Below, one piece after another: positions 6,301 to 14,704 of a DNA stretch of 64,000 nucleotides (position 1 is the first letter of the stretch; each line of letters begins with the position of its first letter). Made by a program: the position numbers and the translations under genes. The notes under the pieces are model-generated. The model saw nothing but the letters and a program-made list of their open reading frames with translations. It did no database searches and was not told where the DNA came from. Where the stretch lies: assembly GCA_002471225.1 (NCBI GenBank), contig DKPO01000030.1, positions 1 to 64,000 of the forward strand. Direction: 5' to 3'. Source of the stretch: Porphyromonadaceae bacterium UBA7332. Its GTDB lineage: Bacteria > Bacteroidota > Bacteroidia > Bacteroidales > UBA7332.

Positions 6301-8520
6301 TTATTTCTGAGGAATAGCCCAACGTATTCCGGCATAAACAGATCTTCCGTGTACAGGCCCCCAAATCATAGTTGCATCGAAATGTTCTCCATAAGGATTT
6401 CCTGCATCAATGATCGGGTTTTTCTGAGTGTAATTAAATAAATTTTCAGCACCCAGATATACTGACCAGTTTTTGAAAAACTTGGATACCTGAAACATAT
6501 TTACCCAATATGCGCCATATTTCTCATTCCAGAGCGGTTTGAATGCATCCGGAGCGGGCATTCTGCCTCCTCCGTTTAATTGTGCAGTATAATCAATTTG
6601 CCATCTTGCTGCAGGATTTCCAAATTGATAAGAGGCAGAGAACAGTCCTTTATGTTTGCTTTGCAGAGCTTTTTCTTTTAAGATACCGTTATAAGTGATT
6701 TTTGTGTCGGTGTACTTATATGCCGCACGCAGTTCGAATCCTTCGAATAAGGGGTAGCTTGCTTCAACCTGGAAGCTGTTGGCATAGGATTTTCCATTCA
6801 GGTTATAGAAACTGATTCCATTCGGATTACTTTCCATATCAGCAATAACTTGCTTTTGAAAATCTGTTCGGTAAAAATCTGTCGTAAGATTTAATTCTTT
6901 TGAGAATAGGGGGATTTGCATGCCTAAACTAATACCCCAGTTCAATGATTCTTCCAGATTCAGATCATCGGCTATATACAGATTCCTGCTACGTGACGAA
7001 GCCAGCAAATAATTGTTTTCGGCAAGTACGTTTACTGAACGATAGCCTTTACCGATGGATGCTCTTAGCTGAATCCAGTCAATAGGATCATACTTGGCAT
7101 GCAATCGGGGAGTGACAAATACTCCATATTCGTTATGATGGTCAACTCTGACTCCAGCTAAGAAGGTGAGATTGGATAGAGGCTTGTAGGTGTATTGTGT
7201 ATAACCACCAAATACGAGCTCTTTTCTTGCAGGATCGAAGTGACTAAGTGATTGAGATAATGAAATATCCTGATTTAGCTGATCCAGTGTCATGCTTAGT
7301 CCTGAACTTAACTGATGGCGAATTCCGAAATCGGTTTCAAATATTAAGTTTGCATACAGGTTATTCTGTGTTAAGTCATAACTGTTTATTCCATATCTGC
7401 TTTTAAAATTATGTCCTGATCCGGAAAAAATGAATGCAATACTTTGGTTTTTATCGGGATTAAGAATATATGCATTCTTGCTGAAGAATTCGACTCTGTT
7501 CGTGTTGAGATTGACTTCATAAGGATCTGTATGACTGTCAGTATTGTGCTTGGTTTGTCCCGACTCCCTTTTATCGTTAATATAACGGACACCGAAATCA
7601 GAAAGATAATTTCCGTTTCTGTAATTCCATCTGTTCATCAGATTTATTTGTTCCAGTTTCGGACGATCCAGGAATCCGTCCTTATTGGCATCATGTGTCC
7701 TTTTATCATTGGAATAGTGTACGAACAGTCCGGAAGATAACTGTTCTGTCAATCGGATATTGCCATCAGCATTACCTTCTAAACGACCATTATCAGATCC
7801 GAAAAAGTTAATGGTAAGCGGATCGGAAGCATAAGGTTTTTTATACTCAACATTAATTTGTCCGGCTACCGCTTCATAACCGTTTTTTACAGAAGATGCT
7901 CCTTTAGATATCTGGATACTTTCCATCCATGGCCCGGGAATATAATCCATTCCATATCGTGATACAGCTCCTCGGAAGTTCGGATTGTTTTCAGTCATCA
8001 ATTGAACGTACTCATTGGATAAACCGAGCATTTTAATCTGTTTGGCTCCGGTCGCAGCATCTGCGTAGTTAACGTCAACGCTGGCATTCGTTTCGAAAGC
8101 TTCGGAGAGATTACAGCAAGCTGCCCGCTGAAATTCAGCGGTACCTATTTTTTGAACTTGCAAAGGTTCAATAATAGACTGAATCGTCCCCATTCCTTTA
8201 CCTCTGACTACAACTTCATTAAGTTTTGTGTTTTCACGTAATGTGATATTTAAATTTATGGCAGGATCACTGATGATTAGGGTATCGGTTATGTATCCGA
8301 TATAACTAATTACGAGTTTATGGACGGATGGGTTAGCTGCCATTTCAAACTTACCATCAAGATCAGTTGAAGTACCGGCCGTCGTTCCTTCCCATAAAAT
8401 GTTTGCTCCGATTAACGGATTACTGTATTCATCCTGCACGATGCCTCTGACCTTCTGTTGTGCAGATAGCCGGATACTTACTACCGTGATCAGTAGTAAG
8501 AGTATTATATATTTTCTCAT
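6301..8520 (-). CDS. TonB-dependent receptor, probable metal transport
   Basis: 739 aa outer-membrane receptor. Order: signal peptide (to about residue 20), a carboxypeptidase-regulatory-like domain (about 23-95), plug domain (about 110-230, with AACCNLSEAF and GLSNEYVQ) and a long beta-barrel ending in ...GIRWAIPQK with no SusC-type features. It lies between a Cys/His-rich membrane protein and an HMA protein; in Bacteroidetes this receptor type commonly neighbours HMA genes, so copper or a related metal complex is the likely cargo. The consecutive cysteines in the plug (AACCNL) are notable. The family is certain, the ligand an inference. Confidence 0.88.
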   Translation of the reverse strand: MRKYIILLLLITVVSIRLSAQQKVRGIVQDEYSNPLIGANILWEGTTAGTSTDLDGKFEMAANPSVHKLVISYIGYITDTLIISDPAINLNITLRENTKLNEVVVRGKGMGTIQSIIEPLQVQKIGTAEFQRAACCNLSEAFETNASVDVNYADAATGAKQIKMLGLSNEYVQLMTENNPNFRGAVSRYGMDYIPGPWMESIQISKGASSVKNGYEAVAGQINVEYKKPYASDPLTINFFGSDNGRLEGNADGNIRLTEQLSSGLFVHYSNDKRTHDANKDGFLDRPKLEQINLMNRWNYRNGNYLSDFGVRYINDKRESGQTKHNTDSHTDPYEVNLNTNRVEFFSKNAYILNPDKNQSIAFIFSGSGHNFKSRYGINSYDLTQNNLYANLIFETDFGIRHQLSSGLSMTLDQLNQDISLSQSLSHFDPARKELVFGGYTQYTYKPLSNLTFLAGVRVDHHNEYGVFVTPRLHAKYDPIDWIQLRASIGKGYRSVNVLAENNYLLASSRSRNLYIADDLNLEESLNWGISLGMQIPLFSKELNLTTDFYRTDFQKQVIADMESNPNGISFYNLNGKSYANSFQVEASYPLFEGFELRAAYKYTDTKITYNGILKEKALQSKHKGLFSASYQFGNPAARWQIDYTAQLNGGGRMPAPDAFKPLWNEKYGAYWVNMFQVSKFFKNWSVYLGAENLFNYTQKNPIIDAGNPYGEHFDATMIWGPVHGRSVYAGIRWAIPQK

Positions 8521-8592
8521 TGAATTCGTGTTATTTTATGATCTATAAGTGTATAGAGATTCGGACATATAGGTATTATATGCCGGTGAAAT

Positions 8593-8628
8593 GATATACC
8601 GTATCTTTAAAAGATAATGTATATATCA
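8593..8628. repeat. imperfect palindrome related to the 366-428 repeats
   Basis: GATATACCG, then TATCTTT (8602-8608) facing AAAGATA (8610-8616), then TATATATC. It shares GATATACCGT and the TCTTT/AAAGATA palindrome with the array at 366-428. It sits between two genes of the probable metal operon and could shape their relative expression. Confidence 0.5.
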
Positions 8629-8647
8629 GATAGAATTCATAAAATAA

Positions 8648-9082
8648 TCAGATAAGAAGTATTGCATTCAGTGACAAAATCTGCCTGCCGGATGCAATAA
8701 ATGCAGAGCTGGTTTTAAAAGGTGAGAATAATCTTTGAATAACAGGTATTCTAAGAAAATTAAACAGGAATAATAAACACGTAAACAAGACAACCTTTAA
8801 CGAAGAATGTATAGGTGGGATTGTCTGAATATCTTTATTCTGTTCGGCTATTGAAATGTTTTGAGAACAATAGCAATTGGTTTCAGCGTTTGGCGATGAT
8901 TCAGGCATACTCGTGTCTGAATGCATACAACAGCTGGAAACTTCTTTGTTTTCGGTGTAGTTTGTAGTGGAGAACATATCACAATGATTACAATTCAAAT
9001 GCTGAAATGTAATACTTAACCCGGATAATGCAAGGATGCCTATCAGGAATAGTGAAGCGATATGTTTTAATTGATTCTCCAT
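8648..9082 (-). CDS. Cys/His-rich small membrane protein of the metal operon
   Basis: 144 aa, not assigned to a named family. A first membrane helix (about 8-27) is followed by a probably periplasmic loop rich in likely metal ligands: Cys31, Cys34, Cys51, Cys52, Cys70 and Cys72, with His28, His33 and His54. A second helix lies at about 94-112. It is the first gene upstream of the TonB receptor, separated by 127 bp that contain a palindromic repeat. Soft ligands of this kind suit Cu, Zn or Ag. A metal sensor, chaperone or uptake accessory role is inferred from context; the sequence itself proves only an exported cysteine-rich loop. Confidence 0.7.
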   Translation of the reverse strand: MENQLKHIASLFLIGILALSGLSITFQHLNCNHCDMFSTTNYTENKEVSSCCMHSDTSMPESSPNAETNCYCSQNISIAEQNKDIQTIPPIHSSLKVVLFTCLLFLFNFLRIPVIQRLFSPFKTSSAFIASGRQILSLNAILLI

Positions 9083-9169
9083 ATTTATATTCGCAAATAT
9101 AGATTAATTCTAAGCAGTAGCAAATTCTGAGTTAGTAACAATTGTTAATCACTAATCATCGAAAAAGAA

Positions 9170-9196
9170 AAAAGACCGGGATTTTCCCGGTCTTTT
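9170..9196 (-). terminator. terminator after the GH18 gene
   Basis: GACCGGG / CCCGGTC stem (9174-9180 and 9186-9192) flanked by A's and T's on both sides, so it can terminate on either strand. It follows the minus-strand GH18 gene. Confidence 0.75.
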
Positions 9197-9228
9197 TTTA
9201 ATTCAATTTAGCCTATATGACAGTTGTA

Positions 9229-11196
9229 TTATTTGTTTACCATTTCCCATGGACCCCATAGATCTTTACCAGGATAGTCTCCGATAGATACATACCACTT
9301 GTTCTTATACATTTGTCCTTCATAAATAACAAATGTTCCCGGATTCGGATAGGCAAGGTTGATATCATAAGGTAAGGCTTTATCAGGAGTTGTACCTTCT
9401 CCGTTTTCGAGAATTAACTCCCATGGACCATTCGCTGTACCGGGAGTATCTCCGGCATTAGCCCACCATTTATTTTTGTATTTCTTTCCCTGATAAATAA
9501 CAATAGTTCCGGCTACCGGATATGATTTAGCCGGATCATATTCAGTAATGCTTCCATTATCATTACCTCCATTATTGCCACCACCATCACCGTTTCCATT
9601 GTCGCCGCCGTTTCCATTATCGTCTCCACCTCTTACATATTGCCAGACATCTGATTTACCAGGTTCATCACCTTGTGTCCACCATTTGTTTGACCATACT
9701 TTTTGATTATAAAGAACTTCTGTGCCAGATGTTGCATAAGTCATATCTGCTTTCCATAGCGGCACATTTTCAACAGAGTTAGCATCGATGATTTTAATTT
9801 TAATTTCATCAATCGCTGTTTCTCCCTGATTATTTGAAGCGATTACTTTCAGTGTATGTTCGCCTATAGAGAGTTTACTTAATGTTATTGAAAAAGGATC
9901 TGTATTGATTGTTTCGATCAATTGATTATTGATATAAAAAGAGACAGTTGCAGCCCTTTTTGCATTCGCAGAAAACTGTATAGTTTCAGTTTCGCGAATT
10001 AAAGCATTGTTGACCGGAGATGCAATTCTCACTGACGGTGTCGTTACCGGAGAATAGTTCTCAAGGATATTGTATGCAATTTTCGAATAATCAATACCAT
10101 CTAAAGCCGGATTGATAGCTGATTTCTGAAGAAGTTGCCAGAACATAACACCATCGCCTTGTCCTGCACGGTTATGTTTACCTCCTTGTGCAACATATTC
10201 GGTAAATTCTCTTAAGCGATTTTCGTCATAAGTATAGTAGGGTCCCCAAGGCTCTTCAGGAATATGCATACCAAAAGCCACACGAAATCCATGTTTATTG
10301 GCATAGTAAGCATAAGAATCATACATAATTTCTCTTTTGGACGCAGATCCTGTATTATATCCCTGAAAGGCGACAAAATCCAGCATGTCACCAACTACTT
10401 TGAATACCGGAATCATATGGCCAGTAGAAGCAAAACCATATAATGAGATTGTGTAACCTTGTGAAGAAGTCGCATTATATTCATTCGATAGATCATCGCC
10501 TGTAGCTTCGGCTCGTTTAGCATACGCATAAGGTGATTCCGGATCATCATTTGCCGGATACGGAGTAGAACGGCCTAAGGCTCCGCAACCTGCAGGGGCA
10601 CATGCAATAAGAAACCCTTCTTCTCTTGGGAGCAGTGCACGTGACGAACGAATCATGTCTATAAAGCGTGCCACATTCTGAGGCTCACCAATTGTAGCAA
10701 AACCTCCGTTTGGTTCGTAATCCCAATCAATTCCGTCAAATCCGAAATCACGAACAAAATCGGCAATCTGCTGATGATTTATATTATAAGCTTCGTCAGT
10801 TCCCCAATAGGTTTCTCCTCCGATAGATAAGATGACTTTAATGCCTTTAGACTTTAATATATCAACCGTTTCTTTTAGAGTTGCCCCATCGTAAGGGACT
10901 TCAATTCCAACTTGTTTGATATCAAAAGAACCTTTTGCATAACGCATATTGGGTTTCACGAAAGACAAAAAGATATGTGTGACCTCTTCAGGGACATTTC
11001 TTAGTCTGGTCGATCCACCTGAAGGATAGGTTTCACTCCATGAGGGAAAGTATCCCACTACCAAAGGTTGGGTTGAAGCTGATTTTGTGAATAGTTTTCC
11101 TGCATCTCTCTTGGCAGAATCTAATACCTCATGTTCATTTGTACACGCAATTACTGTAAGAACAGCGAAACATAAGAAAAGAATTTTCTTAATCAT
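9229..11196 (-). CDS. GH18 chitinase-like lipoprotein with three chitin-binding modules
   Basis: 655 aa. Order: lipoprotein signal with Cys18; a GH18 TIM barrel (about 44-370) carrying the catalytic signature FDGIDWDYEP, Glu161 being the acid/base and Asp157/Asp159 its helpers; an Ig-like domain (about 378-470); a CBM5/12-type module (about 477-521); a Gly/Asn/Asp-rich linker; and two more such modules (about 552-598 and 605-653), all with the NKWW/NKWY aromatic motif and a GDxPG turn. This points to a surface or periplasmic enzyme cutting chitin or GlcNAc-containing polymer and holding on to it. It stands alone, with no SusCD beside it. An endo-beta-N-acetylglucosaminidase activity is a less likely alternative, as the binding modules favour chitin. 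Confidence 0.9.
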   Translation of the reverse strand: MIKKILFLCFAVLTVIACTNEHEVLDSAKRDAGKLFTKSASTQPLVVGYFPSWSETYPSGGSTRLRNVPEEVTHIFLSFVKPNMRYAKGSFDIKQVGIEVPYDGATLKETVDILKSKGIKVILSIGGETYWGTDEAYNINHQQIADFVRDFGFDGIDWDYEPNGGFATIGEPQNVARFIDMIRSSRALLPREEGFLIACAPAGCGALGRSTPYPANDDPESPYAYAKRAEATGDDLSNEYNATSSQGYTISLYGFASTGHMIPVFKVVGDMLDFVAFQGYNTGSASKREIMYDSYAYYANKHGFRVAFGMHIPEEPWGPYYTYDENRLREFTEYVAQGGKHNRAGQGDGVMFWQLLQKSAINPALDGIDYSKIAYNILENYSPVTTPSVRIASPVNNALIRETETIQFSANAKRAATVSFYINNQLIETINTDPFSITLSKLSIGEHTLKVIASNNQGETAIDEIKIKIIDANSVENVPLWKADMTYATSGTEVLYNQKVWSNKWWTQGDEPGKSDVWQYVRGGDDNGNGGDNGNGDGGGNNGGNDNGSITEYDPAKSYPVAGTIVIYQGKKYKNKWWANAGDTPGTANGPWELILENGEGTTPDKALPYDINLAYPNPGTFVIYEGQMYKNKWYVSIGDYPGKDLWGPWEMVNK

Positions 11197-11592
11197 GTTT
11201 GATTTAGTTTAGTTATAGTGTTATGTATAAAGATAATTGAGAATATCTCCGGTTCGAATATAGCTTAAATAATTGATTAAATCCAAAATGTTCTATCCGC
11301 GCCTATTTCTTTAATATATTTTGGCATTATGAGCTCTAAACATTAAACAATACGGTTTCATATCTGTTTAATAATTGTAATAAAGCAAGTTAGATGAGAT
11401 AGAGGGTCAGATTAAAGTTTTTTGATTTGTAATTTATCTTTATATAAAATGCTTGGAAATAATGAATCTTAATAAAATTGTAAGAATAGCTATATATCTA
11501 TGTAACAGAAATGTAACTGCAATGTAATCGAAATAGCTTGTTCGGGGTTAGCCTTTATTCTAATTTTGCTCACGATAAAACAACAACACATT
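11197..11592. other. divergent intergenic region
   Basis: Separates the minus-strand GH18 gene from the plus-strand porin gene. It contains the porin promoter (11538-11568). The rest is AT-rich, and no gene, strong repeat or RNA could be recognised. Confidence 0.6.
11538..11568 (+). promoter_or_regulatory. Bacteroidetes promoter before the porin gene
   Basis: TTG at 11538-11540 and TAATTTTG at 11561-11568 with 20 bp between them fit the consensus well. A TTG at 11566 that could start translation is part of the -7 box, so the true start must be the ATG at 11593, giving a short leader of about 20 nt. Confidence 0.7.
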
Positions 11593-12876
11593 ATGCTAAT
11601 TAAACAGACAAACAGAATTCCTTTTATTCTAATTCTTTTTTTCTTGCTGGCCATAACTCCGTCTATGCAAGCACAAAACCGTTTTAAATCATTATTCGAT
11701 GAAGATTCCGTTTATGTACTTCCTGCTCATGATCCGTTGTTAGACCAAATACGGAACATGCCGAATATTGAAGTAGGAAAAGGGGTTACTTTCCAACCTA
11801 AAGACAAATGGTATAAGCTAACCATGCGTTTTCGTATGCAGAATATGGTGGGGATGTCATTTAATGACAGATTTTCATTAGAAAAAACCGAGGCTCAGGT
11901 AAAGCGTCTGCGTTTACGATTTGATGGTTATATCTATTCTCCTAAATTAACTTACTCTATTCAGTTGGGTTTTACTCCGTATGATGCTAAGCCGGTTAAC
12001 GGGAATATGAATATTGTCCGTGATGCGATGGTTTATTATATTCCGAATTCGACATGGAATATCGGTTTTGGTCAGACAAAAATTAAGGCTAACCGTGCAC
12101 GTATGAACTCTTCAAGTGCATTGCAGTTTGTTGATCGTTCTATTGTAAACTCAGAATTTAATATTGACCGTGACTTCGGATTCTTTGGAGAGTATAACAA
12201 GCGTTTATTTGCAGACTTTAATATCGTAGCCCGTGGATCTGTTACAAGCGGAGACGGTCGTAACTTCCAAAGCGCAGAGAAAAGTGGTTTTGCTTACACA
12301 GGACGACTTGAATTGTTTCCAATGGGGCGTTTTAAAGCTTTAGGTGATGTGTTCGAAGGCGATTATGAGCGTGAGGATAAACCTAAATTATTAGTTGCAG
12401 GTGGATATAGCTTTAATGATCGTGCCCTTAGACTCAGAGGTCAGACCGGCGATTTGATTGCTGACAATCAAAGTCGTAATTTGTCAAATTATTATCTGGA
12501 TTTTATCTTTAAATATAATGGATTTGCTTTCTATACCGACTGGATGGGACGTATCTGTAATAATCCATTCATCCAGGTTGGAGATGAAATAGATCAAACT
12601 GTTTATACCGGTAATGGTGTAAACGTACAAACAAGTTATATTTTCCCAAGTAAATGGGAAATAGCAGCACGTAATTCAACATTGATTCCTGATCAGGAAG
12701 TTAGACCAATGATTGGTTATAAATACTTTAATCAAACAACGTTGGGTGTAACCAGATACATTCTGGGACATAACCTGAAGGTGCAGGCTGATGCTTCTTT
12801 TAATTATAAGAAAGGTATGCCTCGCGATTCTTATAATTGTTATGAGATTCGTTTCCAGGTTGAATTAGGTTTTTAG
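11593..12876 (+). CDS. outer-membrane porin of the phosphate-selective O/P family
   Basis: 427 aa from the ATG at 11593. A signal peptide ends near AITPSMQAQ. The rest is a beta-barrel with alternating aromatic strands and a C-terminal phenylalanine (VELGF), typical for barrel insertion. The sequence pattern (KLTMRFRMQNM, KRLRLRFDGYIYSPKLTYSIQLGF, DAMVYYIPNSTWNIGFGQTKI) matches the Porin_O_P family that includes OprO and OprP. Despite the family name, many Bacteroidetes members are not shown to be phosphate-specific, and no phosphate gene is next to it. Single-gene unit with its own promoter and a terminator at 12901-12943. Confidence 0.85.
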   Translation: MLIKQTNRIPFILILFFLLAITPSMQAQNRFKSLFDEDSVYVLPAHDPLLDQIRNMPNIEVGKGVTFQPKDKWYKLTMRFRMQNMVGMSFNDRFSLEKTEAQVKRLRLRFDGYIYSPKLTYSIQLGFTPYDAKPVNGNMNIVRDAMVYYIPNSTWNIGFGQTKIKANRARMNSSSALQFVDRSIVNSEFNIDRDFGFFGEYNKRLFADFNIVARGSVTSGDGRNFQSAEKSGFAYTGRLELFPMGRFKALGDVFEGDYEREDKPKLLVAGGYSFNDRALRLRGQTGDLIADNQSRNLSNYYLDFIFKYNGFAFYTDWMGRICNNPFIQVGDEIDQTVYTGNGVNVQTSYIFPSKWEIAARNSTLIPDQEVRPMIGYKYFNQTTLGVTRYILGHNLKVQADASFNYKKGMPRDSYNCYEIRFQVELGF

Positions 12877-12900
12877 AAAGCGATTACTTAGATATATTTA

Positions 12901-12943
12901 CCCTCACTATTCTTTTCTTAAAGAATGGTGAGGGATTTTTTTT
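12901..12943 (+). terminator. terminator after the porin gene
   Basis: CCCTCAC-ATTCTT and AAGAAT-GTGAGGG arms with one mismatch, followed by eight T's. A classical intrinsic terminator. Confidence 0.85.
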
Positions 12944-12960
12944 GTAAGGATTATTTCTTA

Positions 12961-12968
12961 TACATTTG
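12961..12968 (+). promoter_or_regulatory. -7 box before queC
   Basis: TACATTTG matches TAnnTTTG. A TTTG lies upstream at 12941-12944, but the spacing (16 bp) is short. Transcription from here gives a leader of about 60 nt that holds the riboswitch candidate at 13003-13034. Confidence 0.5.
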
Positions 12969-13002
12969 TCCTGTAAATATGCGATGCTATTTTTCTAATA
13001 GC

Positions 13003-13034
13003 CGTGTGCTTGGAATAACCACGTAAAAAACAAG
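13003..13034 (+). promoter_or_regulatory. preQ1-I riboswitch candidate controlling queC
   Basis: The arrangement fits the class I preQ1 aptamer: P1 stem CGTG (13003-13006) with CACG (13020-13023); a two-base bridge; CTTG (13009-13012) pairing as a pseudoknot with CAAG (13031-13034); and the hallmark A-rich tail TAAAAAA between P1 and the pseudoknot strand. The TAACC just before the P1 3' strand also occurs in the Thermoanaerobacter tengcongensis aptamer as I recall it. The aptamer ends three bases before the queC ATG, so ligand-stabilised folding would block ribosome entry, that is, translational control. The next gene makes preQ0, the precursor of the ligand, which is the expected regulon. 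Confidence 0.7.
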
Positions 13035-13037
13035 ATT

Positions 13038-13697
13038 ATGAAAATGAACAGAGAAGTAGCCCTTGTCGTATTTAGCGGGGGACAGGACTCAACAACGTGC
13101 CTTTTTTGGGCGAAGAAGAATTTTAAGAGAGTCGTTGCTTTAAGTTTCCTTTACGGGCAAAAGCATAGTAATGAAGTAGAACTGGCAAGGAAGATCGCAT
13201 TGGATGCAGATGTGGAATTTCATTTGATGGATGTTTCTTTTATTGGAACTCTCGGACAAAATTCACTGACTGATACGACGATCAAAATGGATCAGGATAA
13301 ACCGGAAGGAGGTGTACCCAATACATTTGTGCCTGGCAGGAATTTGTTCTTCTTGAGTATTGCAGCCGTATTTGCTCGTGAGAAAGGTATTAATCACATT
13401 GTGACAGGTGTTTCTCAAACTGATTTCAGTGGATATCCCGATTGCAGAGATGCTTTTATAAAGTCTTTGAATGTGACCTTGAACCTGGCAATGGATGAAC
13501 AATTTGTTTTGCATACGCCTCTCATGTGGATTGATAAAACCGAAACCTGGGCTTTGGCTGATGAGCTGGGTGTGTTGGATTTGATCCGGAATGAAACTTT
13601 GACTTGTTATAATGGTATTCAGGGAGATGGTTGTGGCGAGTGTCCTGCTTGTAAATTACGCAGAGAAGGATTACAAAACTATTTAAGCCAAAAATAA
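13038..13697 (+). CDS. queC: 7-cyano-7-deazaguanine (preQ0) synthase
   Basis: 219 aa, full length for QueC. It converts 7-carboxy-7-deazaguanine to preQ0 with ATP and ammonia, in the cytosol, on the way to queuosine in tRNA. Visible: the PP-loop FSGGQDST (residues 12-18) and the C-terminal zinc site Cys190, Cys199, Cys202, Cys205 (CGECPAC). The central segments PGRNLFFLS and GVSQTDFSGYPDCR are typical of the family. It is monocistronic, preceded by a preQ1-I riboswitch candidate that ends three bases before the ATG, and followed by a strong terminator. No other queuosine gene is in the window. Confidence 0.97.
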   Translation: MKMNREVALVVFSGGQDSTTCLFWAKKNFKRVVALSFLYGQKHSNEVELARKIALDADVEFHLMDVSFIGTLGQNSLTDTTIKMDQDKPEGGVPNTFVPGRNLFFLSIAAVFAREKGINHIVTGVSQTDFSGYPDCRDAFIKSLNVTLNLAMDEQFVLHTPLMWIDKTETWALADELGVLDLIRNETLTCYNGIQGDGCGECPACKLRREGLQNYLSQK

Positions 13698-13702
13698 AAT
13701 AT

Positions 13703-13744
13703 AAACCTCCGTTATCAGATTATCTGATAACGGAGGTTTTTTTT
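13703..13744. terminator. terminator shared by queC and the SDR gene
   Basis: AAACCTCCGTTATCAGAT and its complement form a long stem with a tiny loop, followed by T's. It lies between two convergent genes. Confidence 0.85.
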
Positions 13745-14462
13745 AATCATAAATCATTTTCTTTGTGACTCCTCCATCTACAACCAGATTGATACCATTG
13801 ACAAAATCATTATCCTTGTCGCTCAGATAAAAGGCTGCCTTTACGATATCCTGTGGACGACCGACCCTTCCGGAAGGATGGAAGCAATGCTCTTTAGATG
13901 ATATTTGTTCATATTTATCACAAACGATCCATCCGGGAGAAATAGCATTGACCGTCATATTCTGATTAGCTGTTGAAATAGCTAAAGAAGAAGTTAATGA
14001 AACAACGCCTCCTTTTGATGCACCATACAGTTCCCAATCAGGTTCATTTTGCGCCCATCGGGTGGATGCTATATTAATAATGCGCCCGTATTGTGAGATA
14101 TCGTGTAGTTTGATAAATGCTTTACAGCAAAAGAAAGTTGCTTTCAGATTTACACTCATCAGACGTTCATAGTCTTCAAAAGATGTTTCTCTTATATCTT
14201 TATTAAAATATGCAATTGCCGCATTGTTGATAAGTATGTTAATAACGCCGCTTTCTGATTTTATTTCAGTAAAGATCTTATCAATGCTTTCAGGATGGCG
14301 TAAATCTATTTGTTTAAATATAATATCAGGAGATAGATTATTGTGTTGCTTAATATCCAGTGCGTAAACCTGGTATCCTTTTTGATTATATGCTTCAGCA
14401 AGTGCTAATCCGATCCCTCTTGTAGCACCTGTTATAACGACTGTCTCTTTATTGTTTTCCAT
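13743..14462 (-). CDS. short-chain dehydrogenase/reductase
   Basis: 239 aa classical SDR. The NAD(P)-binding TGATRGIG is at residues 11-18, NNAA at 79-82, and the catalytic Ser133, Tyr146 and Lys150 (YGASK) are all present. The C-terminus has the usual ISPGWI and NGINLVVDGG elements. Cytosolic oxidoreductase acting on an alcohol/ketone pair. No neighbour hints at the substrate: it is a single gene facing queC across a shared terminator. FabG-like or sugar-dehydrogenase functions are both possible. Confidence 0.88.
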   Translation of the reverse strand: MENNKETVVITGATRGIGLALAEAYNQKGYQVYALDIKQHNNLSPDIIFKQIDLRHPESIDKIFTEIKSESGVINILINNAAIAYFNKDIRETSFEDYERLMSVNLKATFFCCKAFIKLHDISQYGRIINIASTRWAQNEPDWELYGASKGGVVSLTSSLAISTANQNMTVNAISPGWIVCDKYEQISSKEHCFHPSGRVGRPQDIVKAAFYLSDKDNDFVNGINLVVDGGVTKKMIYD

Positions 14463-14704
14463 AATTATAAAAGGGTTATTATATTTCAGAATCCAAATAT
14501 ATAACAGAAAACTATTTTCGGTATGGCTTTAGCACTTATTTGTAGTTTTAATGATATACACTTGAAATAAGTGACAATGAAATGTTTTTTTATTACAAAA
14601 CCTATACGTCTAAGTAACTGAAATGAATGCTTTTATTCATAGAAAAGAAAGTAGTATGAAAAACTGATCAGCGATCTTTGCTTTCGTAAATAAAACAAAA
14701 GCAT

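Noticed and set aside
11593..12876. Phosphate-specific uptake by the porin
   Set aside because: Only the family name suggests it; no pst or pho gene is in the neighbourhood.
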